Shown here piece by piece: positions 10,763-22,068 of a stretch of DNA of 64,000 nt. The notes beneath the pieces are model-generated. The model saw only the letters and a program-made list of their open reading frames with translations, had not been told where the DNA came from and ran no database searches. A program made the translations under genes and the position numbers. How positions within the stretch are numbered: position 1 is the stretch's first letter; the number at the start of each line of letters is the position of its first letter. Source of the DNA: Heterohyrax brucei (taxonomy: Eukaryota > Chordata > Mammalia > Hyracoidea > Procaviidae); contig CM053158.1 in NCBI GenBank assembly GCA_028571685.1, positions 53,908,001-53,972,000 of the forward strand, given 5' to 3'.

Positions 10763-11802
10763 TCTTCTCTTTTCTTGTCATATTGCTTTGGTTAGGACTT
10801 CTAAAACAATACTGAATAGAAGCAGTGAGAGTAGAAATCCCTGTCTTGTTCCAGATTTAAAAGGAAAGATATCAGTCTTTCTCTATTAAATATAATATTG
10901 GCTGTGTTGACTTTTTATAAGTGTCCTGAATCATACTGAGGAATTTCCGTTCCCCTCCAATCTTTTTTAGAGTTTTCAGCAAGAGATGGTGTTGGATTTC
11001 TTTCAAATGATTTTTATGCATTCATAGAGACAATCATGGGTTGTTTTATTTTTTTCTTGGTTCTACTGATGTGGTATATTATGTTGATTGATCTTATAAT
11101 GTTGAACCACCTCTGCATTCCTGGAATAAAGTCCAGGTTGTCATGGCATATGTATCTTTAATATTCTGTTGGATTCTGTTCACCAGTATTTTGTTGAAGA
11201 TTTTTGCATGTATGATTCATAAGAGATGCTGGACTGTAATTTTCTTTCCTTGTACTGTCTTTGTCTGGTTTGGGTATCAGTGTTACATTTATGTTGCTGA
11301 ATGAATTACGAAGTATCACTTTCTTCTCTGTCTTTTGGAAGACTTTAACAATATTGCTGTAAATTCTTCAATAAATGTTAGGAAAATTCCCAGTAAAGTC
11401 ATTTGGTCTAGGACTTTCTTTGTTGTTGATATCATCCTTCACTTGTTACGAGTCTGTTAACACTTCTGATTTCATCTTGAGTCAGTCTGGGTAGGCAGTG
11501 TATTTTAAAAGATTTGTCCATTTTATGTAGGCTATTGCGTTTATTTTCACATAACCATGCATAACATTCTATTATAATTCTCTTAATTTCTGTTGGGTCA
11601 GTTGACCCCTCTTTTGTTTATTTTCGTTACTTTTATCTTTTCACTTTTTCCCTTTGTCAGTCTACTTAAAGGTTTGTTAACAGTATTGATCCTTTTGAAA
11701 AACTCATTTCTGGTTTTATTAATTCTCTCTACTGTTTTTCTGTTTTCAATTTTTATTTATTTATGCTCTGATCTTCATTATTTCTTTTCTTCTGGCAGAT
11801 TC
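10763..11802 (-). mobile_element. L1 ORF2, antisense, part 3
   Basis: Antisense ORF2 continues with gaaatccctgtcttgttcc, tgtactgtctttgtctggtt and tgggtatcagtgttacattt. It is colinear with part 2 after removal of the RTE and the LTR. Confidence 0.8.
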
Positions 11803-11960
11803 AGAGCACTGGTGGTACAGTAGTTAACAGCTCAGCTGCTAGCCAAAGGGTCTGCCAGTAAGACCACCAACAGCTCCTTGGAAACCCTATGGAACAGTTC
11901 TACTATAGTCTGATCCTATAGGATTGCTATGAGTCAGAATTAACTCAATGGCAACCAGCC
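11803..11960 (+). repeat. AfroSINE inside the antisense L1
   Basis: The head is agagcactggtggtacag, the middle ctccttggaaaccctatgga, and the tail gctatgagtcagaattaact. Confidence 0.9.
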
Positions 11961-12240
11961 TGATAGACTTAGGCTTAGTTTGTTCTTCTGTCCACTGCTC
12001 CTGGGGTTGGTGAGTTAGGCTGGTGATTTGTAATTTTTCTTCTTTTTTCACGTAGGCAGTTTATAGCTGTAAATTTCCTTGTGAGTACTGCCTTTGCTAC
12101 TGCCCATTAAGTATGGATTATGTCCTGTTTTTACTTTCATTTGACTCTAAGAAATTTGTGATTTCTCTTTTGATTTCCTCTTTGACACATTAGTAATTTA
12201 ATATTGTATTGTTTAATTTCCTTATGTTTGTGTATTTTCC

Positions 12241-12292
12241 AGTCTCTCTCTCTCTCTTTCTGTCTCTCTCTCTCTCCCTCCCTCCATTACTG
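12241..12292. repeat. TC-rich microsatellite
   Basis: Imperfect (TC)n with gtct and ccct interruptions, inside the antisense L1. Confidence 0.9.
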
Positions 12293-12342
12293 ATTTCTAG
12301 CTTCATTTTACTGCGGTCAGAGAAAATACTTCATATAATTGC

Positions 12343-12478
12343 AATCTTTCTAAATTTATAAAGAACTGCTTTGTGATGTTATATTGTAGTCTATCCTGCA
12401 GAATGATCTCAATCATTCTAAATTTATAAAGAATTGCTTTATTACATTATATTTTAGTCTACCCTGGAGAATGATCCA
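12343..12478. repeat. Two-copy 68-bp tandem duplication inside L1
   Basis: Units 12343-12410 and 12411-12478 align without gaps and differ at about 11 of 68 positions. Both contain taaatttataaagaa and agaatgatc. L1 normally has one copy. Confidence 0.8.
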
Positions 12479-13270
12479 TGTGTACTGGAGTAGACTGTAT
12501 ATTACAGTGGTGTTGGATGGAGTGTCCTATATGTTTGCTAAACTTAGCTGGTATATAGCATCATTTCAGCTTCTCTGTTTCCTTGTTGATCTTCTTTCTG
12601 GATGTTCTGTCCAACACGGAAAGTTGGACATTGAAGTCTCAACTATTACTATAGTGCTAGCTGTTTTTTTTTTTTTTCTTCAGTTTTATTAGAATTTACA
12701 TTTAGGTGGCAGAAATCCACCTATATTTACCTAGGTTTGGTTTTCGGTTTGGATGTTGGGTGCATTTATAACTGTTAAATCTTCTTGATTAACTTGGCCT
12801 TTTATCAGTATATACTGCCCATCTTTATCTCTTCTAACATATTTTGTCTTAAAGTCTACTTTGATAATAATATTGCTACCCCGACTCTTTTGGTTATTAT
12901 TTTCATGAAATATTTTTTCCCCATCTTTTCACTTTCAACCCATTTATGTCTTTGGGTATAAATCGCATGTTTCTTGCAATTGCTGAATGACATTTTCTTT
13001 TAATCCATTCTGCCACTCTTTCCTTTTGATTGGAGCATTTAGTCAACTTATATTCAGTGCAACGAATGATAAAAAGTGACTTCTGTCATTTTGTTATTTG
13101 TGTGTCTTTGCTTTTGTCCTATACTACTGCTTTCTTTTGTGTTTTGTTGGTTTATTATAGTGAGCCATTTTGGTTTCTTTCTCCTTTCCGTTTGTGCATG
13201 TTATTTATTTATTTTTTTCTGTTATGCTTTAGATGGAAGTTTACAGAACAAATTTGTTTCCCATTAACTA

Positions 13271-14585
13271 GCTTGTAGATGAAGTGTTTCATGAGCTTGG
13301 TTTCATTCCATACAATGTGTCAGCACTCTTCCATTTCCACTCTGGTTTCTCATTTTCTTTTGTCCTGATTTTCTACTCCTTCCTGCCTTCTCATCTTTGC
13401 CTTTTGGCAGATAATGACATTTTTATCTCATATAATTGATTGTTCTAAGAAGTAAGTTTTTCTCTGGTGTTATTGTTTATCTTATGTGTTTGTTTATTGT
13501 TTGGCTGGGAGGTGGTCTCCAGTAATGGCTTCAGTTCCAGGTCAGAAAGGTGTCTTACAGTCATAATCTTGGGGGTTCCACCAGTCTTATCAGACCAGTA
13601 AGAATTTGATTTTGATTTTGTGAATTTGATTTTGTTCTACAACTTTCTCACACTCTGTCTACGGCCCTCTGTTGTGATCCAGCCAGAGCAGTTGGTAATG
13701 GTAGCCAGGCACCATCTAGTTCTGGTCTCATGTCACATATGCTGTGGTTCACTAGTCCTTTGGACTAACTGCACTTTTGAGCCTTTGGCTTTCTTTATTC
13801 TCCTTTGTTACGGACAAGAAGAGGCTAATAGTTATACCTTAGATGGTTGTTCATAAGCTTTTAAGACTCCAAGCACTACTCATCAAATTAGGATGCAGAG
13901 CATTGTCTTTGTGTACTATGCTGTGTCAACTGATGTACACATCACTGGAGTCTATGATCCTTTGTCTTCCATCCTAGGAACTTCATCCTTTGAGGTGTCT
14001 GGTTACATCTAAGTGGTTTTCCTCCCCTTGTGTGCTCTATATGAGCTCTATCTATATGAGCTACACCTACAGCCATGTATGTAGAAATATCCACCACTAA
14101 ATTTGCATTTACTAGTAGGTATATTCCCTTACATGCTCCTGCACATTTTGGCATTTCCATCTCTGTACTTGTCCATTCATAAATTATTATTTATTAATAT
14201 TATTGCTGCAAGACTGTCTAAGCTATAGTAGCTACCATAGTTGCCATGTATTCTTGCATTACTCTCAGTGTTCCCTCTTGCCTTGGTCTTGTGCTGACTT
14301 CCCTTATGACATCCTTTCAAGAATAATAACTCGTGTCTTCTATCTAATTAGTAAATGTCCTCCCTCCCTCTCCTGTCCCTGGTAACCATCAAAGAATTTT
14401 TTTTCCCTGTGTATAATCTTTTGCTGTTAATTTATAGTAACAGTTTCATATATTTGTCCTTTTGTTTTTTAATTATTTCACCCACCACAAGGTCTTCCAA
14501 ACTCATCCGTTGTGAGATATTTTGCAAATTCACCATTATTATTTATTGTTGTATAATATTCCACTGTGTGTACTCCAACTGAGCT
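13271..14585 (-). mobile_element. Second antisense L1: 3'UTR plus ORF2 tail
   Basis: The antisense L1 3'UTR motifs recur here (gcaccatctagttctggtct, ttggactaactgcac, cttagatggttgttcataag, cttttaagactccaagc). They are followed by gtaaccatcaaagaatt and ttgttgtataatattccact. It ends abruptly at about 14585. The left boundary with the first L1 is approximate. Confidence 0.65.
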
Positions 14586-14645
14586 GACTTTCAGGAGAAG
14601 CATTAGCAGACTTACTTCGTTTCAGAAGGACAAGTTCTAGTAAAC

Positions 14646-15840
14646 CCCAGAAGAATCTCCAAGAAATCTGTCTTGTTGTTTTCAGAGCCCCAGTGTCTTT
14701 GTGGTGGTTTGGGGGGTGCGGGGCAAGAGATCTTCATGTAGATGACCCTCCTTCTGATTCTACTCTAGGGACCTTCTATAGGAGTCTGTTATCAGTCCAG
14801 ATGTAGACAATTACTGGCTAGAAGGATTCTCACACCCCACACGGACTCCAGGGATTTCTGTCGTGTTGCTATCAGAGCCCACCCTATAGCATGCTGGTTG
14901 TGGATGTAGCATCCATTCAAGATGCCTGCTTCCTAGCACACAGTAGCCTTAACCAGCAGTCTTCAGTGCCAACAAGAAGGGGAAGCAGACAGACCCAAGA
15001 TGATCTCCAGGGAGGTCTGTCCTATTGGTCTCAGAGGCCTCACGCCACAGGGAGGGAGGTAGAGTGCTGACTAAGAGAGCAGACACCAGTGCAGTGGCCT
15101 TCTATAGCAGTTTTTAACAACCTGGCATGCAACAGTTACAAAGTGAAGCCAGGTTGCCACACTCTGGTCACAGCCCCAGATTGTTGGCAGTGAATGCAGA
15201 TTCCACTCCACTCAAGGTGTCTCCTTCCTAGCATGTAGCAGTCTCAGAATCAATCTTGAGAGCTAACCAGAATTAGAGGCAGTCTAACACAAACTGACCC
15301 CCAGGGAATTCTGTCCCATTGGTTTCATGAGTCTGAGCTATGGGGTACCCAGAGAGTCAGCTGGAATGCTACAGGAGCAGGCCCCACTCCAGGGGCCTTC
15401 TGTAGCCATTCACTGCATGCTTGTAGGTAACAGTGTCCAGGTAGAAGGGTGTCACATTCCAAAGGGACTTCTAGAGAGGTCTGTCTTATTGTTATCAGAA
15501 TCCCTCCACCCTGTAGTATGCTGGCTATGAGTGTAGCTTTCACTCCACGTGTCTGCTTCCTGGTACACAGAAATCTCAGTTACCAGTTGTTCTAACCAAC
15601 TGGGAGCAGACTAACCCAAACTGCTTCCTTAGGAGGTCTATCCGTTTGGTTTCAGGGGCCTGAACTATGGGGTGTACAAGGAGGCAGGCAGAGAGCTGAC
15701 TACGAGAGTAGACTCCACTGCAAGAGAGCTTCTGTAGCAATTCACTGTAGGCTTGCCATTGACAACGTCTAGGCTGGGGACCCCTGGAACATCTACTTTG
15801 TTGGTTTTAGAGTAGAAGCTTGGGGTTCTGTCTCTTTGTA
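14646..15840. repeat. Diverged dimeric tandem array, ~311-328-bp period
   Basis: Two related half units alternate. Each starts with a gtctgtc-type box, then ttg and tcag. A halves start near 14849 and 15471 and carry tagcatgctggttgtgg-like motifs and tgcctgcttcctagcacaca. B halves start near 14667, 15009, 15303 and 15631 and carry gagagcagacnccac, ggccttctgtagca and a cacac box. The A half between 15176 and 15296 lacks its start. B-to-B spacing is 328 bp (15303 to 15631). A-to-A is 622 bp over two periods. No family is recognised. Frames inside are not genes. Confidence 0.75.
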
Positions 15841-16799
15841 AAGGCAAGGGCAATTGTAGTTACGGAAATAGGGTCTTTTTCTAAGGTCACTTCCCCAGTT
15901 CACAGCAGCCAGTGACCTTAATAGCCAGGGTTAGGAACAAGGGACATGTAAGAAGCAATTTTCCTACATTATGCAGAACACTATTAATTTGATGATTCTT
16001 ATCTGTCTGTAGCTTCCTTCTGCCTTCTTCTGCTCCCTGGTTCATAATCCCTCAAAATTGAGCACCATTTCCTTGTTGTATTTCTCGCTCTTTTGTGAGG
16101 AAGGATCAGAACGATGATCTGTTTGCTCTACCGTCTTCCCAGCAAGAATAGGCACTTTGCTAATTCACATTTTAGGAATGGAGAGAGTTATCCTTCTCAT
16201 TTAAAGTACCATGATCCATTAGACGTCACAGTTAATAAAAAGCATAATATAAAATCTATACTGTGTTCCCAAAACTCTGTTACAGCTTTACATTGTCCTG
16301 AATAAGGTGAGGTTGAGTAACCACCACCATCAAAACAGTTCAGGAACCTTCTCTTTATTACACTATTAGCATGTTCATTAGGACAACATAAAATCACTGG
16401 CTTGGTTTCCACAGTGATGATGTCTGTGGAATTGGCTGGGTGCACCCTCCTTGCCCAGTAAGCTGTGTTATTTATGTCTAAAGAGAGTCAACTGCAATAC
16501 CATACACAAGATATAATTTGTCACTATGCAGAATGCTCTAAGTCACCTTCATGCAAACTCAACCATGCACTATTGTCGCTGCTTCACTAACTCAGTCGTT
16601 TCTTTAGAACCTTAGGAAAACCTTACATTACAAATGCAAGGCAAATTAAATCTCTGATGAATTCATTTCCCAAAGGAAAATAATGGAATGAAACATAGAA
16701 TGCAACATGCATCCTGTTTATTTTTAAGTGGAAACATCATTCAAACATCAGTAACACCACTGATGCTACTCAGTGAATAATGATAAAACCAATGCAAAC
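15841..16799. other. Intronic DNA without recognised features
   Basis: No repeat family, splice-flanked coding segment or RNA gene was recognised. Confidence 0.45.
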
Positions 16800-16941
16800 A
16801 AAACCATACCCACTGCCTTCAATTCTGAATCAGAGCAATGCTGTAAGACAGAGGAGAATTACTCTAAGGTTCTCAAAGAGGGCATGGCAGATTTGAACTG
16901 CCAGCCATGTAGCACTTAACCACTATGCCACCTGGGTTTCT
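16800..16941 (-). repeat. AfroSINE, antisense, diverged
   Basis: It runs from acccactgccttcaattctg to tttgaactgccagccatgta and the head complement tatgccacctgggtttc. Confidence 0.8.
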
Positions 16942-17165
16942 GTGATAAAACAAGCTCATTAAAAATCCAATAAAGACAAATATGAATTTAAAATAAAAGT
17001 TCTGATCTCATTCCCCTCCTTTATTTCTACTGTCCTCAAGAAATCCATTTTAGAATTTGCTTATATTTTCTATATTTAATCCTAGGCTCATTCACATAAA
17101 ACTAAATAAAAAGACAATTATTATGTACATAACAATTCTTATATATGTGCATAACACATACACAC

Positions 17166-17361
17166 AAACCAGTTGCTGTCTTATCACTTTTGACTCATGA
17201 TCACTCCATATATGTCAAAAGAGGGCAGTGCTCCATAGTTTTCAAGGGCTGATTTTTCCGATGTAGATCACTAAGCCTTTCTCCCAAACGGTCGACCTGA
17301 ACCTCTGATATTTAGAGTAGCAGCTAAGCATATTAACGTTACACTTGTACAATCTGGGGAC
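17166..17361 (-). repeat. AfroSINE, variant with cggaagtagatc-type middle, antisense
   Basis: The middle gggctgatttttccgatgta plus gatcactaagcctttctccc sets this subfamily apart from the short form. The antisense tail accagttgctgtcttatcac precedes it. Confidence 0.75.
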
Positions 17362-17365
17362 TATA

Positions 17366-17421
17366 CACACACACACACACACACACACATACACACACAC
17401 ACACATACACACTACACACAT
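17366..17421. repeat. (CA)n microsatellite
   Basis: An acacac run with two cacata interruptions, abutting the head end of the SINE. Confidence 0.95.
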
Positions 17422-17591
17422 TTTAAAGAGAACATGAGGCTATGTGATACTTACTTTTCTGTAGCTTGTTTTTGTAAATTAATAATATAATGTAGACAAA
17501 AGTTTCCATATCAACACACTGAGTTCTATGACTCATTTTAACAGTTATCTAATACTGTATTGTAATAATAACCCTTCCTCTTTTGGAGGAC

Positions 17592-17775
17592 GGAGCCCTA
17601 GTGGCACAAATGCTTAAGTTCTCAGTTGCTAACCAAAAAGATGGAGGATAAAACACACAGAGTGGCTTTGTGGAAGAAAGATCTGGAGGCCTGTTTCTAT
17701 AGAAATTAAACCCTATCGGACAGTTTTTCTCTGCTATGAGTCAGTGTTGACTAGAGGGCACGTAACAACAACATA
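17592..17775 (+). repeat. AfroSINE, long form
   Basis: The head is ggagccctagtggcacaaat. The extra middle gaagaaagatctggaggcct defines the long form. The tail ends cacgtaacaacaacat. Confidence 0.8.
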
Positions 17776-17948
17776 TTGAGAAAATTTAGGTTATTCCCAA
17801 TTTTTCACTGTTACAAGTAATGCAAAATTGAACTTTCTCATATTCTTCAACATAATGCAGCTACATGAACTTTCTGAAGGGTGGCTTCTTTGAAACAGAA
17901 TTGCTGGGAAAAGAAGATGGCTGTCTTACATTTTGATTCCAAGCATGA

Positions 17949-18090
17949 AAAACAAAACCTTTTGCCCTCAAGTTAATTCTGATCACAGCGACTATAAAAA
18001 AACAGAATAAAACTAACTGCTTTGTGTGTTTTAAAGGAGCAGCTGACAGATTCAAACTGCTGACCTTCTGGTTAGCTGCCGTAGTTCTTA
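17949..18090 (-). repeat. AfroSINE, antisense
   Basis: It runs from aaccttttgccctcaagtta to ctgaccttctggttagctgc. The head complement is replaced by an A run of about 22 bases. Confidence 0.8.
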
Positions 18091-18268
18091 AAAAAAAAAA
18101 AAAAAAAAAAACAATAAAAAAAACCTGTTGCCACTGAGTCAACTCCAGCTCATAGCGACTCTACAGAAGAGTAAAACTGCTTCATAGAGCTTCCAAGGAG
18201 CACCTGGTGGATGTGAACTTTCGGTTAGCACACATAGCTCTTAACCTCTAGGCCACCAGGGTTTCCAG
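18091..18268 (-). repeat. AfroSINE, antisense, preceded by a long A tract
   Basis: An A tract with one cat-like break leads into cctgttgccactgagtcaac. The element ends aggccaccagggtttcc. It lies in tandem with the preceding SINE. Confidence 0.85.
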
Positions 18269-18439
18269 GACCTTAGATGCTGCCAATTTAACCTTCAAAA
18301 TGACTATTCCACTTATTTTACCACCAACTGAGGGTCCAAGTGCGCATTTACCCATGAGCTGATCAGCTTATGAATTTTTTAAAGTGCCATCCCTTCTGTG
18401 TACCAGGAATTTCTCCAATTGCTCTAAATCCACCATTAA

Positions 18440-18648
18440 AAATCAAGTTGTCATCAATTTGACTGTAACCCGTGGTGACGCCATGTGCATCAGATGAGAA
18501 CAGTGCTTCACAGTGTTTTCAACAGCTGGTGTTTTAGAAATAGGTCAGCAGGCCTTTCTTCTGAGTTGCCTGTGTACAGACTAAGATCTCTCAAATTCCA
18601 GCTATCAGTTGAGTCCATTAACCTTCTGCACCACTCAGGAACTCCAGA
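18440..18648 (-). repeat. AfroSINE, variant middle, antisense, old
   Basis: The motifs cagtgcttcacagtgttttc, ataggtcagcaggcctttct and the head complement caccactcaggaactcc identify it despite high divergence. Confidence 0.65.
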
Positions 18649-19211
18649 ATGTACCAATTTACAGATACCACCAGAAGCATATTAATTCCCATTCACCTAC
18701 ATCTTCACAAAAGATTAAGCTGCAGTTTGGTCAGCAAACTACAAGTAAATGTTTAAGTGGTAAACAAACAAAAAGTCTAGCTATTTTGACACTTTCTGTT
18801 ATGTTAGTGTGATTTTCTAGAATAACGACTTTGTTACATTTGTAAAATGTCAACTATTTTTAGAATTTTCAAATTAAAATACAACAACAACAACTCCACC
18901 ACCTAGTAATTTTTATTTTTTAAATTAGGGGGAAACTGGTGAAGGGAAAGGAAACACTACTCAGTGTACAAACCCATGCCAAATAAAGGAATGGTATACG
19001 ATGTTGTAAGAAGAGGGTTTTGAAACAAACAAACAAACAGAAACTCATCAGGGAAAGTAGAAAATGCAGAGCATCTTCATTTTCGAACTGATTACAAAGA
19101 GAAGACATTCCTACCCCAAGGACAGGACTGATGGTTCACCAGCATTTCCTTGTTGTTTAAAATATTACAAATGTGGACCACGCTCAGGGTTAACTGGGGG
19201 ACTTAGCCACT

Positions 19212-19365
19212 GTTTTGGAAACTCTGGTCACACAGTGATTCAGAGATTAGCTGATAACAAAAGGTAAGCAATTCGAATCCAATAGGTCCGCCTTGGCAGT
19301 TCTACTCAGTCTTATAGTGTCACTATGAGTCGAAATCAACTTGACAGGCAATAGGTTTCAAGTTT
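19212..19365 (+). repeat. AfroSINE
   Basis: The head is gaaactctggtcacacagtg, the B-box-like region gcaattcgaatcc, and the tail actatgagtcgaaatcaact. Confidence 0.85.
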
Positions 19366-19439
19366 TTTTTGGTTTGTGTGTTTTAAACTACCATTTTGAG
19401 GACATTGCTCAGTTATCTTTCCATCCCATGTATCCATCC

Positions 19440-19700
19440 TGCAGTCTACAGTAAAACACTAAGGCAATGATAAGACTTCCTATGAGTCTTGGAATAAAAA
19501 AAGACCCAGCTAACTAGAAGGCTAGAGGGGACAGGAAAACTGGTAATGGAGAACCCAAGTTTGATAAGGGAGTGTTGACCTGCTGTGGGATGCGTAACCA
19601 GTGTCAAGAACTGTATGTGTAGTAACTGTTGAACAATAAATTAGTTTGTTCTGTAAACCTTTATCTAAAGTACAGTAAAATAATAATAATTAAAAAAGAG
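19440..19700 (+). repeat. Possible A-tailed retroposon
   Basis: The block aaaactggtaatggagaacc, then tttgttctgtaaacctttat and an A-rich end (aaaataataataattaaaa) looks like the 3' end of a retroposed sequence. The family is not identified. Confidence 0.35.
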
Positions 19701-20199
19701 AGAGAGTGAAGGATATCTGGCTATTTTGGTTGATCGTCCTCTGTCTTGAAATAATTAAATAACTTCCTTTCTCCTTTTAAAACAATGTTTTTAATGTTCA
19801 TGTTTTAAAGGTCTCTCCTGAATCAATGCTGAGCAGCCTGATTCGAATCCAGCAAAAAAATCTTTTTCCTTGTATTCAAACAGATACTGTTTATTCTCAA
19901 CAGCAATGACTGGCTTTTTTGGAGTTTATTCTCATACATTCAGAAGGCGCCTTGAGACATAAGTGTTCTGGGACAAACATCCTATTAGAAATAAGAGTTA
20001 ACAATCTAATAAGCTAAGCCAAAGTAGAGAGCCTACTCAAACACTCACAACTGCCAGAAACAAACAGGTTAGGTTTTCTATCTCAAATTGAAGATATATT
20101 AAAAAATGTGTTTTGGCACTGTCATATAAGCCATTAGAGTAGGGTCTAAGGAAGATTTAACATCCAGCTTGCAGACAAATACCATCTGTACTATCTCAA

Positions 20200-20352
20200 A
20201 GTTGTCTGTTATCCATCTTTCCCCAAGAGGGTATGATCTTCAGGAGAGAACAAAGCTTGGTTGCCTGTTCTGTTGCTGTATCCCCAGCACCATGAACAGT
20301 GCCTGGCACATAAATACTCAATAGATAAGTGTTGAATTATGAAATGAATAAA
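20200..20352 (+). repeat. L2 LINE 3' end
   Basis: It contains the L2 signature ctgtatccccagcaccatga, cagtgcctggcacataaata, and a terminal gttgaattatgaaatgaat. Confidence 0.85.
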
Positions 20353-20534
20353 CCATTTATTTAGTCACACAGTTTGGCTCACAGAACCTGATTTCTAATT
20401 ATTACAAGACTTTTTCACCCAGCAGCTCAAAAGAGACCATACAGGAAAATTTTGAACATAGGAAGTTGAAATTCCAGAGGCCAGTGGACTATTTAAGTTA
20501 TATTTTAGTTTTCAATCCCTTTCATTATCTAGTA

Positions 20535-20756
20535 CTTGGGCTATTAAAGTATAGTGGTTAGGAGCACAGGATTATTTGAAATGGGGGAAAGGATCAAATC
20601 CCAGCCTCATTTCATCAAATCCTGTGGTATCAGGCAAGCTGTTTAACCTCTCTGCAAGCAAAGTAGGGCATTAGCAGCACCTACCTCACATTAATAATGT
20701 AAATATTAAATGTGATAATTCACGTAAAGTGACCAGTAGCCAATAAACAGGAGTGT
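20535..20756 (+). repeat. MIR SINE
   Basis: The tRNA-like start is tatagtggttaggagcacag. It continues with tcaaatcccagcctcattt, caagctgtttaacctctctg and a terminal aaatgtgataattcacgtaa. Confidence 0.85.
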
Positions 20757-20827
20757 TTGTTTTTGTTGTGCACATGTGACCAAGTAAGTACTAAAAGGAA
20801 TGCATGGACAGCTCCTATTATAAATCA

Positions 20828-21030
20828 TTAGGAGCCCTGGTGGTGCAGCAGTTAAGCACTTGGCTGCTAACCAAAAAGTCAGTAATCTGACCAAATCCAC
20901 CAGCCACTCCACAGGAGAAAGACACAGTTTGCTTTCAGGAAGATTTACAGTCTTGGAGACCTGTGTGGCAGTTCTGTACTACAGGGTTGCTATGAATAGG
21001 AAATGACCCAATGGCAATGGTTACTTGGTG
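20828..21030 (+). repeat. AfroSINE, long form
   Basis: The head is ggagccctggtggtgcagca, the long-form middle ggagaaagacacagtttgct, and the tail tgacccaatggcaatggtt. Confidence 0.85.
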
Positions 21031-21489
21031 GGGCAGGGCAGCTGGTAATAAATAATAGAAATCTCTGTTCCAGACCCTCTCCTTTCAGGCATCTTATAAA
21101 ATCAGTAAACAACAACCCAACTACCATTCTTCTGTAATCTACTCTAGTACCTACCAGGGTTTAATTAGCCTTGTGACAGGCACTCTGAAAGTACTTCCCA
21201 AGTTTTGTATAACTGCAACATTAAAGACCATGTCTAAAAAGATCTAGAAACAGTTAAATATTATAGAAGTGGACTTGTACCGTAACTCATCCTTCTGCTG
21301 TTTGGGAAAAAATGTGAAATGTCCCATTAAGAGAAAGACAACTGGCAGAATTCTACATCATGGCATTTATTTACCAGACAGTAAAGTTTCATTTTTTATT
21401 TCTGAAAAGATTAACATCGTATACACAAATATTGGTCATGAAATTTTACTGCAAAAAAGTAATGAGAACAAATTGCACAGTAAATACTG

Positions 21490-21870
21490 TTAAGTTTCAA
21501 GACTTGCTAGAATGCTACAGTAATCCAGACCATTTGGTATTGGTGTCAGGATCAATGGAACCAAGTATAATCATCTGATTTTTGACAAATGTGCAAAGGT
21601 AAGTCAGTGGAGGAAGAATAGTTTTTTCAAAAAGCAGGTGAGAACAACGGGGTGTCCATACTCAAAAAATGAACTTCAATCTGTGTCTCATAACACATAC
21701 AAAAATGAGCTAAAGGCAAACCACAAACCCTACAGTTGTAAACTTTCTAAAAGAAAACAACGGAAAAAGTTTTTGTGACTTTGGGCTAGGCTAAGATACC
21801 AAAAGCACGTAACAGAGCAAATGTATAAATTGGACTTGACTAAAATATAAAATTACTCCTTGAAAGACTC
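21490..21870 (+). mobile_element. Old L1 ORF2 fragment, sense
   Basis: The segments ctgatttttgacaaatgtgc, aaaatgagctaaaggcaaac, accaaaagcacgtaacagag and attggacttgactaaaat follow L1 ORF2 order, with stops throughout. Confidence 0.65.
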
Positions 21871-21899
21871 TTAATAGAGTCAAAAGATAGCCAAGGAAT

Positions 21900-22068
21900 C
21901 AAGGAACAAAGACCTTCCCTTAGAGTCAACACAAACAGAAAGTCTCTCCCTAGAACAGGCATTCTGAATTCAGGCTTCCAGCCTCCTAAACCACTGAAAA
22001 TAATTTGTTTGTAAAAGCCACCCATTTGAGGTATTTTTGTTACAGCAGTGTTAGCTAACTAAGACATC
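21900..22068 (+). mobile_element. MaLR-type LTR, 3' part
   Basis: The text ttcaggcttccagcctccta, aatttgtttgtaaaagccac, tatttttgttacagcagtgt and the final ctaactaagaca is the characteristic 3' end of a MaLR LTR. Confidence 0.7.

Larger units (their letters stand above)
11961..13270 (-). mobile_element. L1, antisense, part 4
   Basis: L1-type antisense text continues: actgcggtcagagaaaatac, gtctatcctgcagaatgatc, attgaagtctcaactattac and ccttttgattggagcattta. It contains a local tandem duplication and a TC-rich run. Confidence 0.7.

Noticed and set aside
17366-17421. Possible array-like repeat
   Set aside because: It is a plain (CA)n microsatellite. No spaced direct repeats with unique spacers, so not CRISPR-like.
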